From Shinella sp. H4-D48 (GTDB lineage: Bacteria > Pseudomonadota > Alphaproteobacteria > Rhizobiales > Rhizobiaceae): a DNA stretch of 64,000 nucleotides. The stretch spans positions 372,001 to 436,000 of the forward strand of contig NZ_CP093337.1 in NCBI RefSeq assembly GCF_022637395.1, in the 5' to 3' direction. Each line of letters starts with the position of its first letter. Within the stretch, counting starts at the first letter, position 1. A model generated the notes under the pieces. The model did no database searches, was not told the DNA's origin, and worked only from the letters and a program-made list of their open reading frames with translations. Shown one piece after another: positions 43,597 through 52,067 of this stretch. A program made the translations under genes and the position numbers.

Positions 43597-44220
43597 CTAG
43601 CAGAAGCCGGCCTGCTTTAACAATTGATATGCTTGGATGACCGCGCGAAAACGCTCTTCCGAGCCCCTATCACCGCCATTTGCATCCGGGTGGTGCTTTT
43701 TGACAAGAGATTTGTATGCCGACTTGATGTCGTCGCTTGTCGCATTCGCCGAGAGGCCTAGCGTATCGAAAGCCTTCGCCTCCAGAGTCTTCAGCTTTCT
43801 TGCGCGGGGCTCCATCTGCGGGCGGCGGCCCTTGCTCTCGTTGAAGAAGCCGAAGGGGTCGCGCATGCGCTGATTTGCCCCGGCCGAGCCCGAGCGCACA
43901 TTGCCCTGCGCGGGGCCGTTCTTGGACGCCTTGTTGACGCCTATGGTCCAGGTCGGGCGATGGCCGGTGATGGCTTCCTTCTGGTAACGCGCGATCTCGC
44001 CGTCGGAGAGGCCGGAGAAGTAGTTGTAGCCCTTGTTGTATTCCTTCACATGCTCGAAGCAGAACATGAAATACTGGCCTTCGGCATTGCGGCCTACGGG
44101 CGCGCGATGCACGGCATTCTCTTCGCAGCCGTCCCACTGACAGATCGGCGCGGAACGTTCGGGACGCTCCACGCGCCGCTTCGTGCGAATGCGGTCGAAG
44201 TATTTGGAATCGAGTTTCAT
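43597..44220 (-). CDS. J-domain (DnaJ-like) protein
   Basis: The 207-residue protein has a non-J N-terminus (DSKYFDRIRTKRRVERPERS then CQWDGCEENAVHRAPVG, with paired cysteines that could bind metal), a middle stretch FCFEHVKEYNKGYNYFSGL, and a C-terminal J domain (about 145-207) with the essential HPD in VKKHHPDANGG. It probably recruits DnaK to a specific client. ATG codons at 44220 and 44229 both exist; the first of these fits the conserved MKLDSKYF N-terminus. It is divergent from bolA with 122 bp between starts, as in many alphaproteobacteria. Confidence 0.87.
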   Translation of the reverse strand: MKLDSKYFDRIRTKRRVERPERSAPICQWDGCEENAVHRAPVGRNAEGQYFMFCFEHVKEYNKGYNYFSGLSDGEIARYQKEAITGHRPTWTIGVNKASKNGPAQGNVRSGSAGANQRMRDPFGFFNESKGRRPQMEPRARKLKTLEAKAFDTLGLSANATSDDIKSAYKSLVKKHHPDANGGDRGSEERFRAVIQAYQLLKQAGFC

Positions 44221-44342
44221 GGCGCTCATTATGGGGTTGCGGCGAGCCCGCAACAAGAATTGACAAAGCGGATTGTTGCTGGCTTTGTGAAACTATTTTG
44301 TTGCGTTGCGACAAGCGGTTTTTTCAACGCAAAGGTTTTTCA

Positions 44343-44621
44343 ATGTCCGTAAAATCCAGCATCGCCGAGAAGCTTGAAGCGGCCTTTTCGCCCGAACGTC
44401 TCGAGGTCATCAACGAGAGCCATCTGCACGCCGGCCATCATGGCCATGACGGCGAGGGCGAGACGCATATGCGCGTGCGCATCGTCTCGGCCGCCTTCGC
44501 CGGCATGGGCCGCTTGGCGCGCCACAGGGCAATCAACGATCTCGTGACGGCGGAATTCGATGCGGGATTGCACGCGCTCGCCGTCGAGGCTGCGGCTCCG
44601 GGAGAGCCAACGCGTTGGTAG
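44343..44621 (+). CDS. BolA family protein
   Basis: The 92-residue protein has the BolA fold: VKSSIAEKLEAAFSPERLEVINESHLH with the conserved histidine, the HGHDGEGETHMRVRIVSAAF loop and the strand-helix GRLARHRAINDLVTAEF. BolA proteins pair with monothiol glutaredoxin to handle Fe-S clusters or iron sensing. The start at 44343 replaces a longer frame with no family support. It converges on the CBS-domain gene with a 1-bp gap. A position next to a J-domain gene is commonly seen. Confidence 0.92.
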   Translation: MSVKSSIAEKLEAAFSPERLEVINESHLHAGHHGHDGEGETHMRVRIVSAAFAGMGRLARHRAINDLVTAEFDAGLHALAVEAAAPGEPTRW

Positions 44622-44622
44622 G

Positions 44623-45507
44623 TCAGGCTGCGGGCTGCTCCGGCTCGATAGGGCGGATGCGCAGACGCGTGACGCGGTTCTTCACCCGTTTCATCACGAT
44701 GAAGCGCTTGCCGTAGAAGGTGAAGGCCTGTCGTTCCTTCGGAATCGATTTCGATTCGTGGATGACAAGACCGGCAATCGTCGTTGCTTCCTCATCCGGC
44801 AGGTTCCAGTCGAAGGCACGGTTCAGGTCGCGGATCGGGACGCTGCCATCGACGACCAACGAGCCATCGGCTTCGCGCCGCACGCCCTGGACATCGACAT
44901 CCTTTTCATCGGACAAATCTCCGACGATAACCTTCAGGATGTCCTGGAGCGTGACGAGGCCCTGCACCTCGCCATATTCATCCACAACGGTGGCGAAATG
45001 CTCCTTGCGACGCAGGAAGGCGGTGAGCTGTTCCTTCAGCGTCGTCGTGTCGGGGACGAACCACGGCTTCTGCGCGACCTTGGTGATGTCTAGGTTATTC
45101 GGCTCGATACCGGGCTCGGTGAGCGCGCGCAGGAGGTCCTTGGCGTGCACGACGCCCACGATGTTGTCGACCGAACCTGACCAGAGCGGCATGCGCGTGT
45201 ATGGGCTTTCCAGCACTGCCCTGACGACCTCTTCCGGCGGATCGCCGGCATCGAGCCCGCGCATGGTCGTGCGGTGGATCATGATGTCGGACACTTCGAG
45301 CGCATCAAGATCGAGCGCGCTCAGGAGTTTTTCCCGGTCGGGTCGTGCTGACGAGCCGTCGCTCTGGCGGCGTTCGCCCTCGGCGTCGCGCGCACCCTGA
45401 TGATTGCGCCACCGGAACAGCAGGATGACGAGAAGGATCAGGCCGAGGACAAGGACGATCACCGGCCAGGAGAAGGGAGCGAGCGCGGCGGGCGTTTCGC
45501 TGTTCAT
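44623..45507 (-). CDS. CorC/HlyC-like CBS-domain protein lacking DUF21
   Basis: The 294-residue protein has one N-terminal hydrophobic helix (about 13-32), a CBS-domain pair (VSDIMIHRTTMRGLDAG and FATVVDEYGEVQGLVTLQDIL) and a CorC_HlyC transporter-associated domain at the C-terminus (VPIRDLNRAFDWNLPDEE). Rhizobial hemolysin/CorC homologues at this locus are usually about 430 residues with a DUF21 (CNNM) domain of three or four helices. Here the DUF21 region is missing, and the helix is joined directly to RKLLSALDLDALEVSD-type sequence. The start overlaps the aroB stop (ATGA), so no room exists for a longer N-terminus. It may act in divalent-cation efflux or be a partial remnant. Confidence 0.78.
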   Translation of the reverse strand: MNSETPAALAPFSWPVIVLVLGLILLVILLFRWRNHQGARDAEGERRQSDGSSARPDREKLLSALDLDALEVSDIMIHRTTMRGLDAGDPPEEVVRAVLESPYTRMPLWSGSVDNIVGVVHAKDLLRALTEPGIEPNNLDITKVAQKPWFVPDTTTLKEQLTAFLRRKEHFATVVDEYGEVQGLVTLQDILKVIVGDLSDEKDVDVQGVRREADGSLVVDGSVPIRDLNRAFDWNLPDEEATTIAGLVIHESKSIPKERQAFTFYGKRFIVMKRVKNRVTRLRIRPIEPEQPAA

Positions 45508-46631
45508 GTCGGCAGCTTTTCCTTGAGGAAGGCGATGACTTCGGATTGCGGCACGTCATCGGCGACGAAGGACTGGCCGACGCCGCGCGTGAGGATGAAG
45601 GTGAGCTTGCCGGCCTTGACCTTCTTGTCCTGCGCGATGGCGTCCATGAGAACCTCCGCCGGCGGCAGGCCGCCTGGAATTTCGCCCATGGTGGTGGGGA
45701 GGCCGACCTCGCGCAGATGGGTTTCGACGCGCTTGCCGTCGTCGGGGCTGCACAGGTTCATGCGGGCGGAAAACTGGTGCGCCAACACCATGCCGATGGA
45801 AACGCCTTCGCCATGCACGAGGCGGGCGCTGTCATAATGCGTCGCCGCCTCCAGCGCGTGGCCGAAGGTGTGACCGAGATTGAGCAGCGCGCGCTGGCCG
45901 TTTTCCCGCTCGTCGGCGGCGACCACGTCGGCTTTCGCCTGGCAACTCGTGGCAATTGCTTCGATGCGCGCCTCGCCGCCAGCAAAGACGGCCCGCCAGT
46001 TCTGTTCGAGCCAGTCGAAGAACTCCGGCTTGTCGATCAGGCCATATTTGGCGACTTCGGCATAGCCGGCGCGGAATTCGCGGGGTGAGAGCGTGTCGAG
46101 CACGTCGGTATCGGCGAGCACGAGGTCGGGCTGATGGAATACGCCGATCAGGTTCTTGCCGTGCGGGGAATTGATGCCGGTTTTGCCGCCGACGGAGGAA
46201 TCGACTTGCGCGAGAAGCGAGGTCGGCACCTGGATGAAGCGCGAGCCGCGCCGCACGATACCGGCGGCAAAGCCGGTGAGGTCGCCGATCACGCCGCCGC
46301 CGAGCGCCACGACCGCGTCGTTGCGCTCGATGCGGGCAGCGAGCACGCTGTCGCAGACGCTGACGAGATGTTCGAAGCTCTTGGTCTTCTCGCCGGCTGG
46401 CAGCACGAGTGAAACGGCGTCAATGCCTTCGGTCTTGAGGGCAGCCATGAAGCCATCGAGATAGATCGGGGCGACGTGTTCGTCGGTGATGACGGCGATC
46501 TTGCGGCCCTTGAGCCGAAGTGCGATCTCGCGTCCCGCGGCGGCGATGAGCCCGGGGCCGATAAGAATATCGTAGGAGCGGTCGCCGAGGTCGACCCGCA
46601 CGGTGCGGCGCGCGGTGGCTGAAGCAGTCAT
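45504..46631 (-). CDS. aroB: 3-dehydroquinate synthase
   Basis: The 375-residue NAD-dependent, metal-requiring enzyme performs the second step of the shikimate pathway. Motifs include VLPAGEKTKSFEHL, VVALGGGVIGDLTGFAAGIV, the signature FIQVPTSLLAQVDSSVGGKT, and GIN...KNLIGVFHQPDLVLAD. Metal ligands lie in LNLGHTFGHALE and HGEGVSIGMVLAH. The ATG at 46631 was selected from the conserved N-terminus; a longer frame begins 14 codons upstream. It lies 10 bp after aroK and overlaps the CBS gene by 4 bp. Confidence 0.96.
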   Translation of the reverse strand: MTASATARRTVRVDLGDRSYDILIGPGLIAAAGREIALRLKGRKIAVITDEHVAPIYLDGFMAALKTEGIDAVSLVLPAGEKTKSFEHLVSVCDSVLAARIERNDAVVALGGGVIGDLTGFAAGIVRRGSRFIQVPTSLLAQVDSSVGGKTGINSPHGKNLIGVFHQPDLVLADTDVLDTLSPREFRAGYAEVAKYGLIDKPEFFDWLEQNWRAVFAGGEARIEAIATSCQAKADVVAADERENGQRALLNLGHTFGHALEAATHYDSARLVHGEGVSIGMVLAHQFSARMNLCSPDDGKRVETHLREVGLPTTMGEIPGGLPPAEVLMDAIAQDKKVKAGKLTFILTRGVGQSFVADDVPQSEVIAFLKEKLPT

Positions 46632-46641
46632 GGCTATCTCG

Positions 46642-47220
46642 TCAGGTTTTGCGGGTGGCGGCGATCGCGGCAAGCACCTCGTCCACCATGGTTTCTTTTC
46701 TCACATCCCGCGAAATGACCGTGACCTCGGCTTCCGCATAGATCGGATAGCGGGTGTTCATGAGGTTTTCGAGTGTCTGGCGCGGGTTTTCCGTCTTCAG
46801 CAGCGGGCGGGTGTCGCGTTTGCTGACCCGCTCCCACAGCACGTCGAGATCGGCCTTCAGCCAGACGGTCAGCCCGCCGCGCTTGATGTGCCGGCGCGTG
46901 TTCTCGTTGATATAGGCCCCGCCGCCGGTGGAGACGACGCGCGGTCCCGACCGCAGCAGCCGCTTGATGACGCGGGTCTCGAGCGCGCGGAACTCCGCCT
47001 CGCCGTAGGTGGCGAACAGGTCGGGGATCGACATGCGCGAGACGCGCTCGATCTCGTGGTCGGAATCGACGAAGGGAATGCCAAGCGCCTGGGCGCTCAT
47101 GCGCCCGATCGCCGACTTGCCGGCGCCCATAAGGCCGATCAGCACGAGGTTGCGTTTGCCGAGGGCGGCGCGGGCCTCTGCGGCAAGCGTAAGGGGGGGC
47201 TGTTCGATCAGCTCGGTCAT
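46642..47220 (-). CDS. aroK: Shikimate kinase
   Basis: The 192-residue kinase phosphorylates shikimate. Walker A GLMGAGKS is at residues 29-36, then FVDSDHEIERVSRMSIPDLF (Mg and shikimate binding), EAEFRALETRVIKRLL, VVSTGGGAY and the lid RDTRPLLKTENP. The N-terminal 20 residues are an extension usual in rhizobia. It starts the aroK-aroB-CBS operon and is divergent from the small membrane protein gene before xerD. Confidence 0.96.
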   Translation of the reverse strand: MTELIEQPPLTLAAEARAALGKRNLVLIGLMGAGKSAIGRMSAQALGIPFVDSDHEIERVSRMSIPDLFATYGEAEFRALETRVIKRLLRSGPRVVSTGGGAYINENTRRHIKRGGLTVWLKADLDVLWERVSKRDTRPLLKTENPRQTLENLMNTRYPIYAEAEVTVISRDVRKETMVDEVLAAIAATRKT

Positions 47221-47349
47221 TGCGTTTTCCGGGTTTTCGTCCCTTTCCGTATCGACAAAGCGCCGGAAGCGTCAAGCCTGCGTGACCATCCATCCCTTGC
47301 ACTGGCGGCAGGGCAGGGCGATATAGAGGACGTTGCCCCGGAGACTGCC

Positions 47350-47499
47350 ATGCCCACCCTGTTCCGATTCCTGTTCATCTGCGCCGTGATCGCCGGGTCG
47401 ATCTACGGGGTGATGGTGGCGCTGGTGACCTTCGTCGAGCCCAGCGAACGCGAGGTCACGATCCGGATACCCTCCGAACGGGTAAACCCGCTGCAATGA
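47350..47499 (+). CDS. Small membrane protein coupled to xerD
   Basis: The 49-residue protein has one transmembrane helix (residues about 6-28, [20 protein letters not shown]) and a short cytoplasmic or periplasmic tail, [22 protein letters not shown] lies 6 bases before its ATG. The last four bases overlap the xerD start (ATGA). It belongs to a small family conserved next to xerD in rhizobia and sometimes mis-named histidine kinase. Function is unknown. Confidence 0.75.
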   Translation: MPTLFRFLFICAVIAGSIYGVMVALVTFVEPSEREVTIRIPSERVNPLQ

Positions 47500-48443
47500 G
47501 GGATCTGTCAGCGCTTCAGGTCGAATCCTTTCTCGAAATGATGAGTGCCGAGCGCGGGGCCGCGACCAACACCCTGCAATCCTATGAGCGCGATCTGGAA
47601 GACGCAAAATCGTTCCTCAACGCGGGTGGTGTGCGCCTGACGGAGGCGGCGCCGGACGATCTGCGCGCCTATCTCGGCCATCTCGCCAAACAGGGCTTTG
47701 CGGCGTCGTCGCAGGCGCGGCGGCTTTCGGCGCTGCGGCAGTTCTTCAAGTTTCTCTACAGCGAGGGACTGCGCGGCGACGATCCCACCGCCATCCTTGA
47801 TGCGCCGAAGAAGGCGCGTTCGCTACCCAAGACGCTGTCCGTGGATGATGTCACGCGTCTCATCACGCGGGCCGAGACGGAAGCGGGCGAGCCTGGCGGC
47901 AATCTTCTCCTGAAGCGGCGCATGCATCTGCTCGTCGAACTGCTCTATGCCACGGGCATGCGTGTCAGCGAGCTCGTTTCCCTGCCGGGGAGCGTCCTCG
48001 CGCAGACCGGACGGTTCCTCGTGGTGAAGGGCAAGGGCAACAAGGAGCGGCTGGTGCCGCTGTCGCGCGCCGCCGTCACTGCGATGGAGGCCTATGGCGA
48101 AGCTCTGGCGGCCGAGATCGGCGACGATCCGGCGGCGGGAGACTTCCTGTTTCCGGCGCAGAGCAAGGAGCGGCATCTGCCGCGGCAGGTCTTTGCGCGC
48201 GATCTGAAGGCGCTGGCCGGACGGGCGGGAATACGGGCCGCGACGCTATCGCCGCATGTGCTTCGCCATGCTTTTGCCAGCCATCTGCTGCAGAACGGCG
48301 CAGACCTGCGCGCGGTGCAGGAACTGCTGGGCCATCAGGACATTTCGACGACACAAATCTATACGCATGTGCTGGAAGAACGGCTGCACGAGCTTGTTCA
48401 AAACCATCACCCTCTTGCCAAACAGGCGAAAAAAACGGATTAG
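47496..48443 (+). CDS. xerD: Site-specific tyrosine recombinase XerD
   Basis: The 315-residue tyrosine recombinase acts with XerC at dif to resolve chromosome dimers. The N-terminal SAM-like domain (residues 1-100) is followed by the catalytic domain with [12 protein letters not shown] (Arg), [15 protein letters not shown] (His-x-x-Arg) and [13 protein letters not shown] with the nucleophile Tyr. [15 protein letters not shown] is the beta-hairpin typical of XerC/D. XerD is preferred over XerC because of the aroK-xerD-accA neighbourhood seen in rhizobia. It starts within the preceding small gene. Confidence 0.92.
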   Translation: MRDLSALQVESFLEMMSAERGAATNTLQSYERDLEDAKSFLNAGGVRLTEAAPDDLRAYLGHLAKQGFAASSQARRLSALRQFFKFLYSEGLRGDDPTAILDAPKKARSLPKTLSVDDVTRLITRAETEAGEPGGNLLLKRRMHLLVELLYATGMRVSELVSLPGSVLAQTGRFLVVKGKGNKERLVPLSRAAVTAMEAYGEALAAEIGDDPAAGDFLFPAQSKERHLPRQVFARDLKALAGRAGIRAATLSPHVLRHAFASHLLQNGADLRAVQELLGHQDISTTQIYTHVLEERLHELVQNHHPLAKQAKKTD

Positions 48444-48521
48444 GACCCCCATCGCTGGCGACTGGCCCTCTGGCCGACGGCAGCCTGGCGCGGTTTGAGC
48501 AAACGATCGGAAACGCATCTC

Positions 48522-49475
48522 ATGCACAATTACCTCGATTTCGAAAAGCCCATCTCGGATCTCGAAGGCAAGATCCACGAGCTTCGCAAGCTCGCAGAAG
48601 AAGATGAGAGCATCGACACGAGCGACGAAATCGGCCGGCTGGAAATCCGCGCCCGCGAGGCCATGGCCGATATCTACGCCAAGCTGACGCCCTGGCAGAA
48701 GACGCAGGTCGCGCGCCACCCGCAGCGTCCGCATTTCGTCGATTATGCCTCCCAGCTCTTCGAAGAGTTCACTCCGCTTGCCGGCGACCGCAAGTTCGCC
48801 GAGGACGAAGCGATCCTCGCAGGGCTCGGCCGCTTCCGCGGTGAGGCCGTTGCCGTCATCGGTCAGGAAAAGGGCAACGACACCAAGTCGCGCCTGAAGC
48901 ACAATTTCGGGAGCGCGCGCCCGGAAGGCTACCGCAAGGCTATCCGTGTCATGGAAATGGCGGATCGCTTCGGCCTGCCCGTCATCACGCTGATCGACAC
49001 GGCCGGCGCCTATCCGGGCATCGGCGCGGAAGAGCGCGGCCAGGCGGAAGCCATCGCCCGCTCGACGGAGATGTGCCTGAATGTCCGTGTGCCGATCGTC
49101 TCGGTCGTGCTGGGCGAGGGCGGTTCCGGCGGCGCCATCGCGATCGCCACGGGCGACCGCGTCTACATGCTGGAGCACGCGATCTACAGCGTCATTTCGC
49201 CGGAAGGTGCGGCATCGATCCTCTGGCGCGATTCGACCCGCGCTAAGGAAGCGGCAAGCAACATGAAAATTACGGCCGAAGACCTGAAAGGCTTCGGAAT
49301 CATCGATGGTATCATCCCCGAGCCGATGGGCGGCGCCCACCGCGACCCGCAGGCTGTCATCGCGCGTACGGGCGATGTCATAGCTTCGTCGCTGAAGGAG
49401 CTTTCGGCCAAGCCGGGCGACCAGCTGCGCAAGGACCGCCGCCAGCGCTACCTCAATATCGGCCGTCAACTCTGA
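48522..49475 (+). CDS. accA: Acetyl-CoA carboxylase carboxyltransferase subunit alpha
   Basis: The 317-residue alpha subunit of the carboxyltransferase partners with AccD to form malonyl-CoA for fatty acid synthesis. [19 protein letters not shown] is the family N-terminus. [40 protein letters not shown] and [19 protein letters not shown] line the biotin/CoA site. The ATG at 48522 suits the family; a TTG 9 codons earlier is possible. It follows xerD after 78 bp and ends with a short hairpin. Confidence 0.97.
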   Translation: MHNYLDFEKPISDLEGKIHELRKLAEEDESIDTSDEIGRLEIRAREAMADIYAKLTPWQKTQVARHPQRPHFVDYASQLFEEFTPLAGDRKFAEDEAILAGLGRFRGEAVAVIGQEKGNDTKSRLKHNFGSARPEGYRKAIRVMEMADRFGLPVITLIDTAGAYPGIGAEERGQAEAIARSTEMCLNVRVPIVSVVLGEGGSGGAIAIATGDRVYMLEHAIYSVISPEGAASILWRDSTRAKEAASNMKITAEDLKGFGIIDGIIPEPMGGAHRDPQAVIARTGDVIASSLKELSAKPGDQLRKDRRQRYLNIGRQL

Positions 49476-49479
49476 TCGG

Positions 49480-49500
49480 GGCGGCGCCCGCGCCGCCTTT
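49480..49500 (+). terminator. Possible terminator of accA
   Basis: A 7-bp GC-only stem (GGCGGCG with CGCCGCC) and a 4-nt loop are followed by three T, 4 bp after the stop. The weak T-tract lowers confidence. Confidence 0.5.
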
Positions 49501-49667
49501 GCCGCATCTCGGCCATATTCCTTGTGTCTGAAACGGGTGCAGCCGGTGTTCGGCTGCGCGAAGGAATTCCCGGTTAAGCATTTATGAAGTATAAGCCGGT
49601 TACGACAGCCTGTTCCGCCTTGCCGGTACGACGGCTCGCGATCTGACGATAGCTCACGGACCCTTGC

Positions 49668-51161
49668 ATGCGCCTGTCTGTTCTTGCCGCTGTTTCGCTT
49701 CTCGCCGTGGCTGCCGCGGGATGCACCAACGAGACCCTCGATTCCTTCGACAAGGTCGATGTGGATATCTCCAAGGTCTCCTCGAAGACCAGCTATCAGC
49801 TGTCACCGTCCATCGTGAGCAAGCTCGCGTCGATGAAGATCGACCGTTCCTCGCCCATCATGCTGCGCATCTTCAAGGAGGAAGGCCGACTTGAACTGTG
49901 GAAGGCCGACCGTACCAACCGTTTCCAGCTGGTGCGCAACTACAAGATCTGCGCCTGGTCCGGCAAGCTCGGCCCGAAGATGAAGGAAGGCGACCGCCAG
50001 GCGCCGGAAGGCTTCTACCCGCTCTCGCGAGCGAACATGAATCCGAATTCGAGCTATTTCCTGGCGATCAACACCGGGTTTCCGAATACCTATGACCGCG
50101 CCAACAAGGCGAGCGGCACGAATCTCATGATCCATGGAGCATGCTCGTCGTCGGGCTGCTATTCGATGACCGACGAGCAGATGCTGGAAATCTTCGCCTT
50201 CGCGCGCGATGCCTTCGATGGCGGGCAGAAATCGGTTCAGCTCCAGGCGTTTCCGTTCCGTATGACGGCGGAAAACATGGCGCGTCATCGCGACAATCCC
50301 AATATCGAATTCTGGAAGATGCTGAAGGTCGGCTACGACCATTTCGAGGTGACGAAGCGTCCGCCCGAGGTGAATGTCTGCGAAGGCAAATACATCTTCA
50401 ACCAGCAGGCGGAAAAGCCGTTCTCGCCGGCTGGCGCTTGCCCTGCGATGAGCACACCCGGTGCGCTGGAAACGGCGCTCGCAAGCTACAACAAGACCTA
50501 TTCGACGGCCTATGCCAAGGCGATGAGCAAATATGCCGGCACCGTCTGGATCGAGCCGTCCGAGGCCCAGCGCAAGGCCATCGTGGCCGATCAGCGCAAG
50601 GGCCGCGAACTGGCCTATGCGCCGACCGGCAACTCTCTCGATGCCGGCAAGCTGATGACCGAGCGCGAGATCGCCGAACAGAAGCGGAAGGCTGAAGAGG
50701 CCGAACGGCGCAAGGTCGAGGCTGCCGAGCGCGCAGTGCGTGAAGCCGAGGAGGCCAAGAACAAGGCCGCGGCCGATTTCGCGGCAGATGTCGCCGCCGC
50801 CAAGGCGGAAAAGCAGGCGCGGGGCGTCGGCGCTCTGCCGGTGCCGGAACACAATCCGGGGATTGCCGCTGCCGTCGAGAAGAAGGAGAAGAAACCCTTC
50901 TGGAAGCTCTTCAGCCAGGACAGCGAGCCGCGGGAGGCAGAGCAGGTCCAGCCGGTCGTCAATGAAAACGTCGCTCTCCAGGGCGATCAGCCGGTGCGCG
51001 CCGGCGAAACCGCGACGTCAGCCGGAAAAAGCGCAAGGAACGCGCCCGTCGAGCAGCAGACGGAGGCGGTCGCCACACTGCCCGTTGCCGGCGGTGAAGC
51101 AGGCCAGCAGGTCGTCGAGCGGACGCAGAAGAAGCCGTTCTGGAAGTTCTGGCAGAAATGA
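49668..51161 (+). CDS. Lipoprotein L,D-transpeptidase family protein (YafK-type)
   Basis: The 497-residue protein has a signal peptide with lipobox AAGC, marking it as a lipoprotein. The catalytic domain (residues 60-220) contains the active site HGACSSSGCYSM (HGxxSSxGC), so it may cross-link peptidoglycan or attach proteins to it. The C-terminal third is a charged helical region (RKAEEAERRKVEAAERAVRE) followed by linkers that end twice in KKPFWK (about residues 405 and 487). Its stop overlaps tusA. It is preceded by a 192-bp region with no recognisable gene. Confidence 0.85.
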   Translation: MRLSVLAAVSLLAVAAAGCTNETLDSFDKVDVDISKVSSKTSYQLSPSIVSKLASMKIDRSSPIMLRIFKEEGRLELWKADRTNRFQLVRNYKICAWSGKLGPKMKEGDRQAPEGFYPLSRANMNPNSSYFLAINTGFPNTYDRANKASGTNLMIHGACSSSGCYSMTDEQMLEIFAFARDAFDGGQKSVQLQAFPFRMTAENMARHRDNPNIEFWKMLKVGYDHFEVTKRPPEVNVCEGKYIFNQQAEKPFSPAGACPAMSTPGALETALASYNKTYSTAYAKAMSKYAGTVWIEPSEAQRKAIVADQRKGRELAYAPTGNSLDAGKLMTEREIAEQKRKAEEAERRKVEAAERAVREAEEAKNKAAADFAADVAAAKAEKQARGVGALPVPEHNPGIAAAVEKKEKKPFWKLFSQDSEPREAEQVQPVVNENVALQGDQPVRAGETATSAGKSARNAPVEQQTEAVATLPVAGGEAGQQVVERTQKKPFWKFWQK

Positions 51162-51406
51162 CCGGCAATGCGGCGCGGGCGGAGGCCGAGGTCTATGACC
51201 TGCGCGGCCTGAAATGCCCGCTTCCGGTGATGAAGGCCCGCAAGCGGCTGTCCAAGATGCGCGGCGGGGCGGCCCTCTGGGTGGAGACGACGGATCCGCT
51301 CGCTGTCATCGACATTCCGCATTTCTGCCACGAGGACGGCCATGCGCTCGAGGCAAGCGAGCGCATCGAGGGCGGCCACCGTTTCCTCATCCGCAAGAAG
51401 GCCTGA
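51158..51406 (+). CDS. tusA: TusA/SirA-family sulfurtransferase
   Basis: The 82-residue protein has the SirA/TusA/YedF signature YDLRGLKCPLPVMKARKRL, with the active-site cysteine in the CPxP context, followed by a two-layer alpha/beta fold. TusA relays sulfur for tRNA thiolation and molybdopterin-enzyme maturation. Its ATG overlaps the transpeptidase stop by 4 bp (ATGA). Other family members (YedF-like) of unknown role are hard to separate by sequence alone. Confidence 0.88.
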   Translation: MTGNAARAEAEVYDLRGLKCPLPVMKARKRLSKMRGGAALWVETTDPLAVIDIPHFCHEDGHALEASERIEGGHRFLIRKKA

Positions 51407-51562
51407 ACCTCAGGCCCTTGGCTTATCCATCCTTCCGGGGTATATCGTGGCCGTCGCGTTAGAAGGAGATGGATGCACAGAAGCCCCAATTGAACCGCTT
51501 TGTCGCGGTGCTCCGAGCGTCCAGCGGGCGCTGTTTTGTGCATTCTAATCTACGGACAAATC

Positions 51563-52015
51563 ATGAAAAACGTGGAAATTCGCATCCGCGCCTATGACGA
51601 GGCGTCGGATCTTTTGAAACTGTCTGCCATCTGGTTCGAAGCCTCAATGGCTGCGCACGCATTCATCGGTGAGGCGCGTCTGCGTGAGCAGCGTGTCGCG
51701 ATCGAAACGATCTACCTGCCGCAGGCGGAAACCTGGGTTGCCTGCCACGCCGGCGCGCCTGTCGGCTTCATCAGTCTACTGGACACCTTCATCGGAGGGC
51801 TGTTCGTGGCGCCGGACCGGCAGGGATTGGGAACCGGCCGTGCACTCATCGCCCATGCGCTTGATCTGAAGGGCGAGCTGAGCCTGGAGGTCTACACCGC
51901 GAACGTGCAGGCCTATGGCTTCTACAAGAGCCTCGGCTTTGAAGAGCTGTCACGCCGGGCAACCGACAGTGAAGGGTTGCCCTTCGAGAATGCCATGATG
52001 CGATTGAAGGCCTAG
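51563..52015 (+). CDS. GNAT family N-acetyltransferase
   Basis: The 150-residue GNAT has motif A in GLFVAPDRQGLGTGRALIAHALD, the acetyl-CoA pyrophosphate-binding loop Q-x-x-G-x-G/A, and motif B in YTANVQAYGFYKSLGFEEL. It resembles RimI/PhnO-like single-domain enzymes that acetylate small molecules or N-termini. The start at 51563 was chosen over an upstream GTG. No partner genes indicate the substrate. The 156-bp gap before it holds a GGAG-ATG pair with no useful reading frame. Confidence 0.85.
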   Translation: MKNVEIRIRAYDEASDLLKLSAIWFEASMAAHAFIGEARLREQRVAIETIYLPQAETWVACHAGAPVGFISLLDTFIGGLFVAPDRQGLGTGRALIAHALDLKGELSLEVYTANVQAYGFYKSLGFEELSRRATDSEGLPFENAMMRLKA

Positions 52016-52023
52016 AAACTTCG

Positions 52024-52046
52024 GCAGGGCGGCCATGCCGCCCTGC
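52024..52046. terminator. Bidirectional hairpin between convergent genes
   Basis: A perfect 10-bp stem (GCAGGGCGGC with GCCGCCCTGC) closes on a 3-nt CAT loop between the GNAT and COG0523 stops. No long T-run follows on either side, so it is a terminator candidate of moderate strength. Confidence 0.55.
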
Positions 52047-52067
52047 TTGGGCCCTTACGACCGGCTG

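Noticed and set aside
40374-43620. Long plus-strand open frames (526 and 528 codons) opposite cobT and cobS
   Set aside because: No recognisable domain, no ribosome site, composition of antisense frames; CobT and CobS are certain on the minus strand.
51469-51493. AGAAGGAG followed by ATG upstream of the GNAT gene
   Set aside because: The frames opened are 6 or about 40 codons with no conserved features; likely chance.
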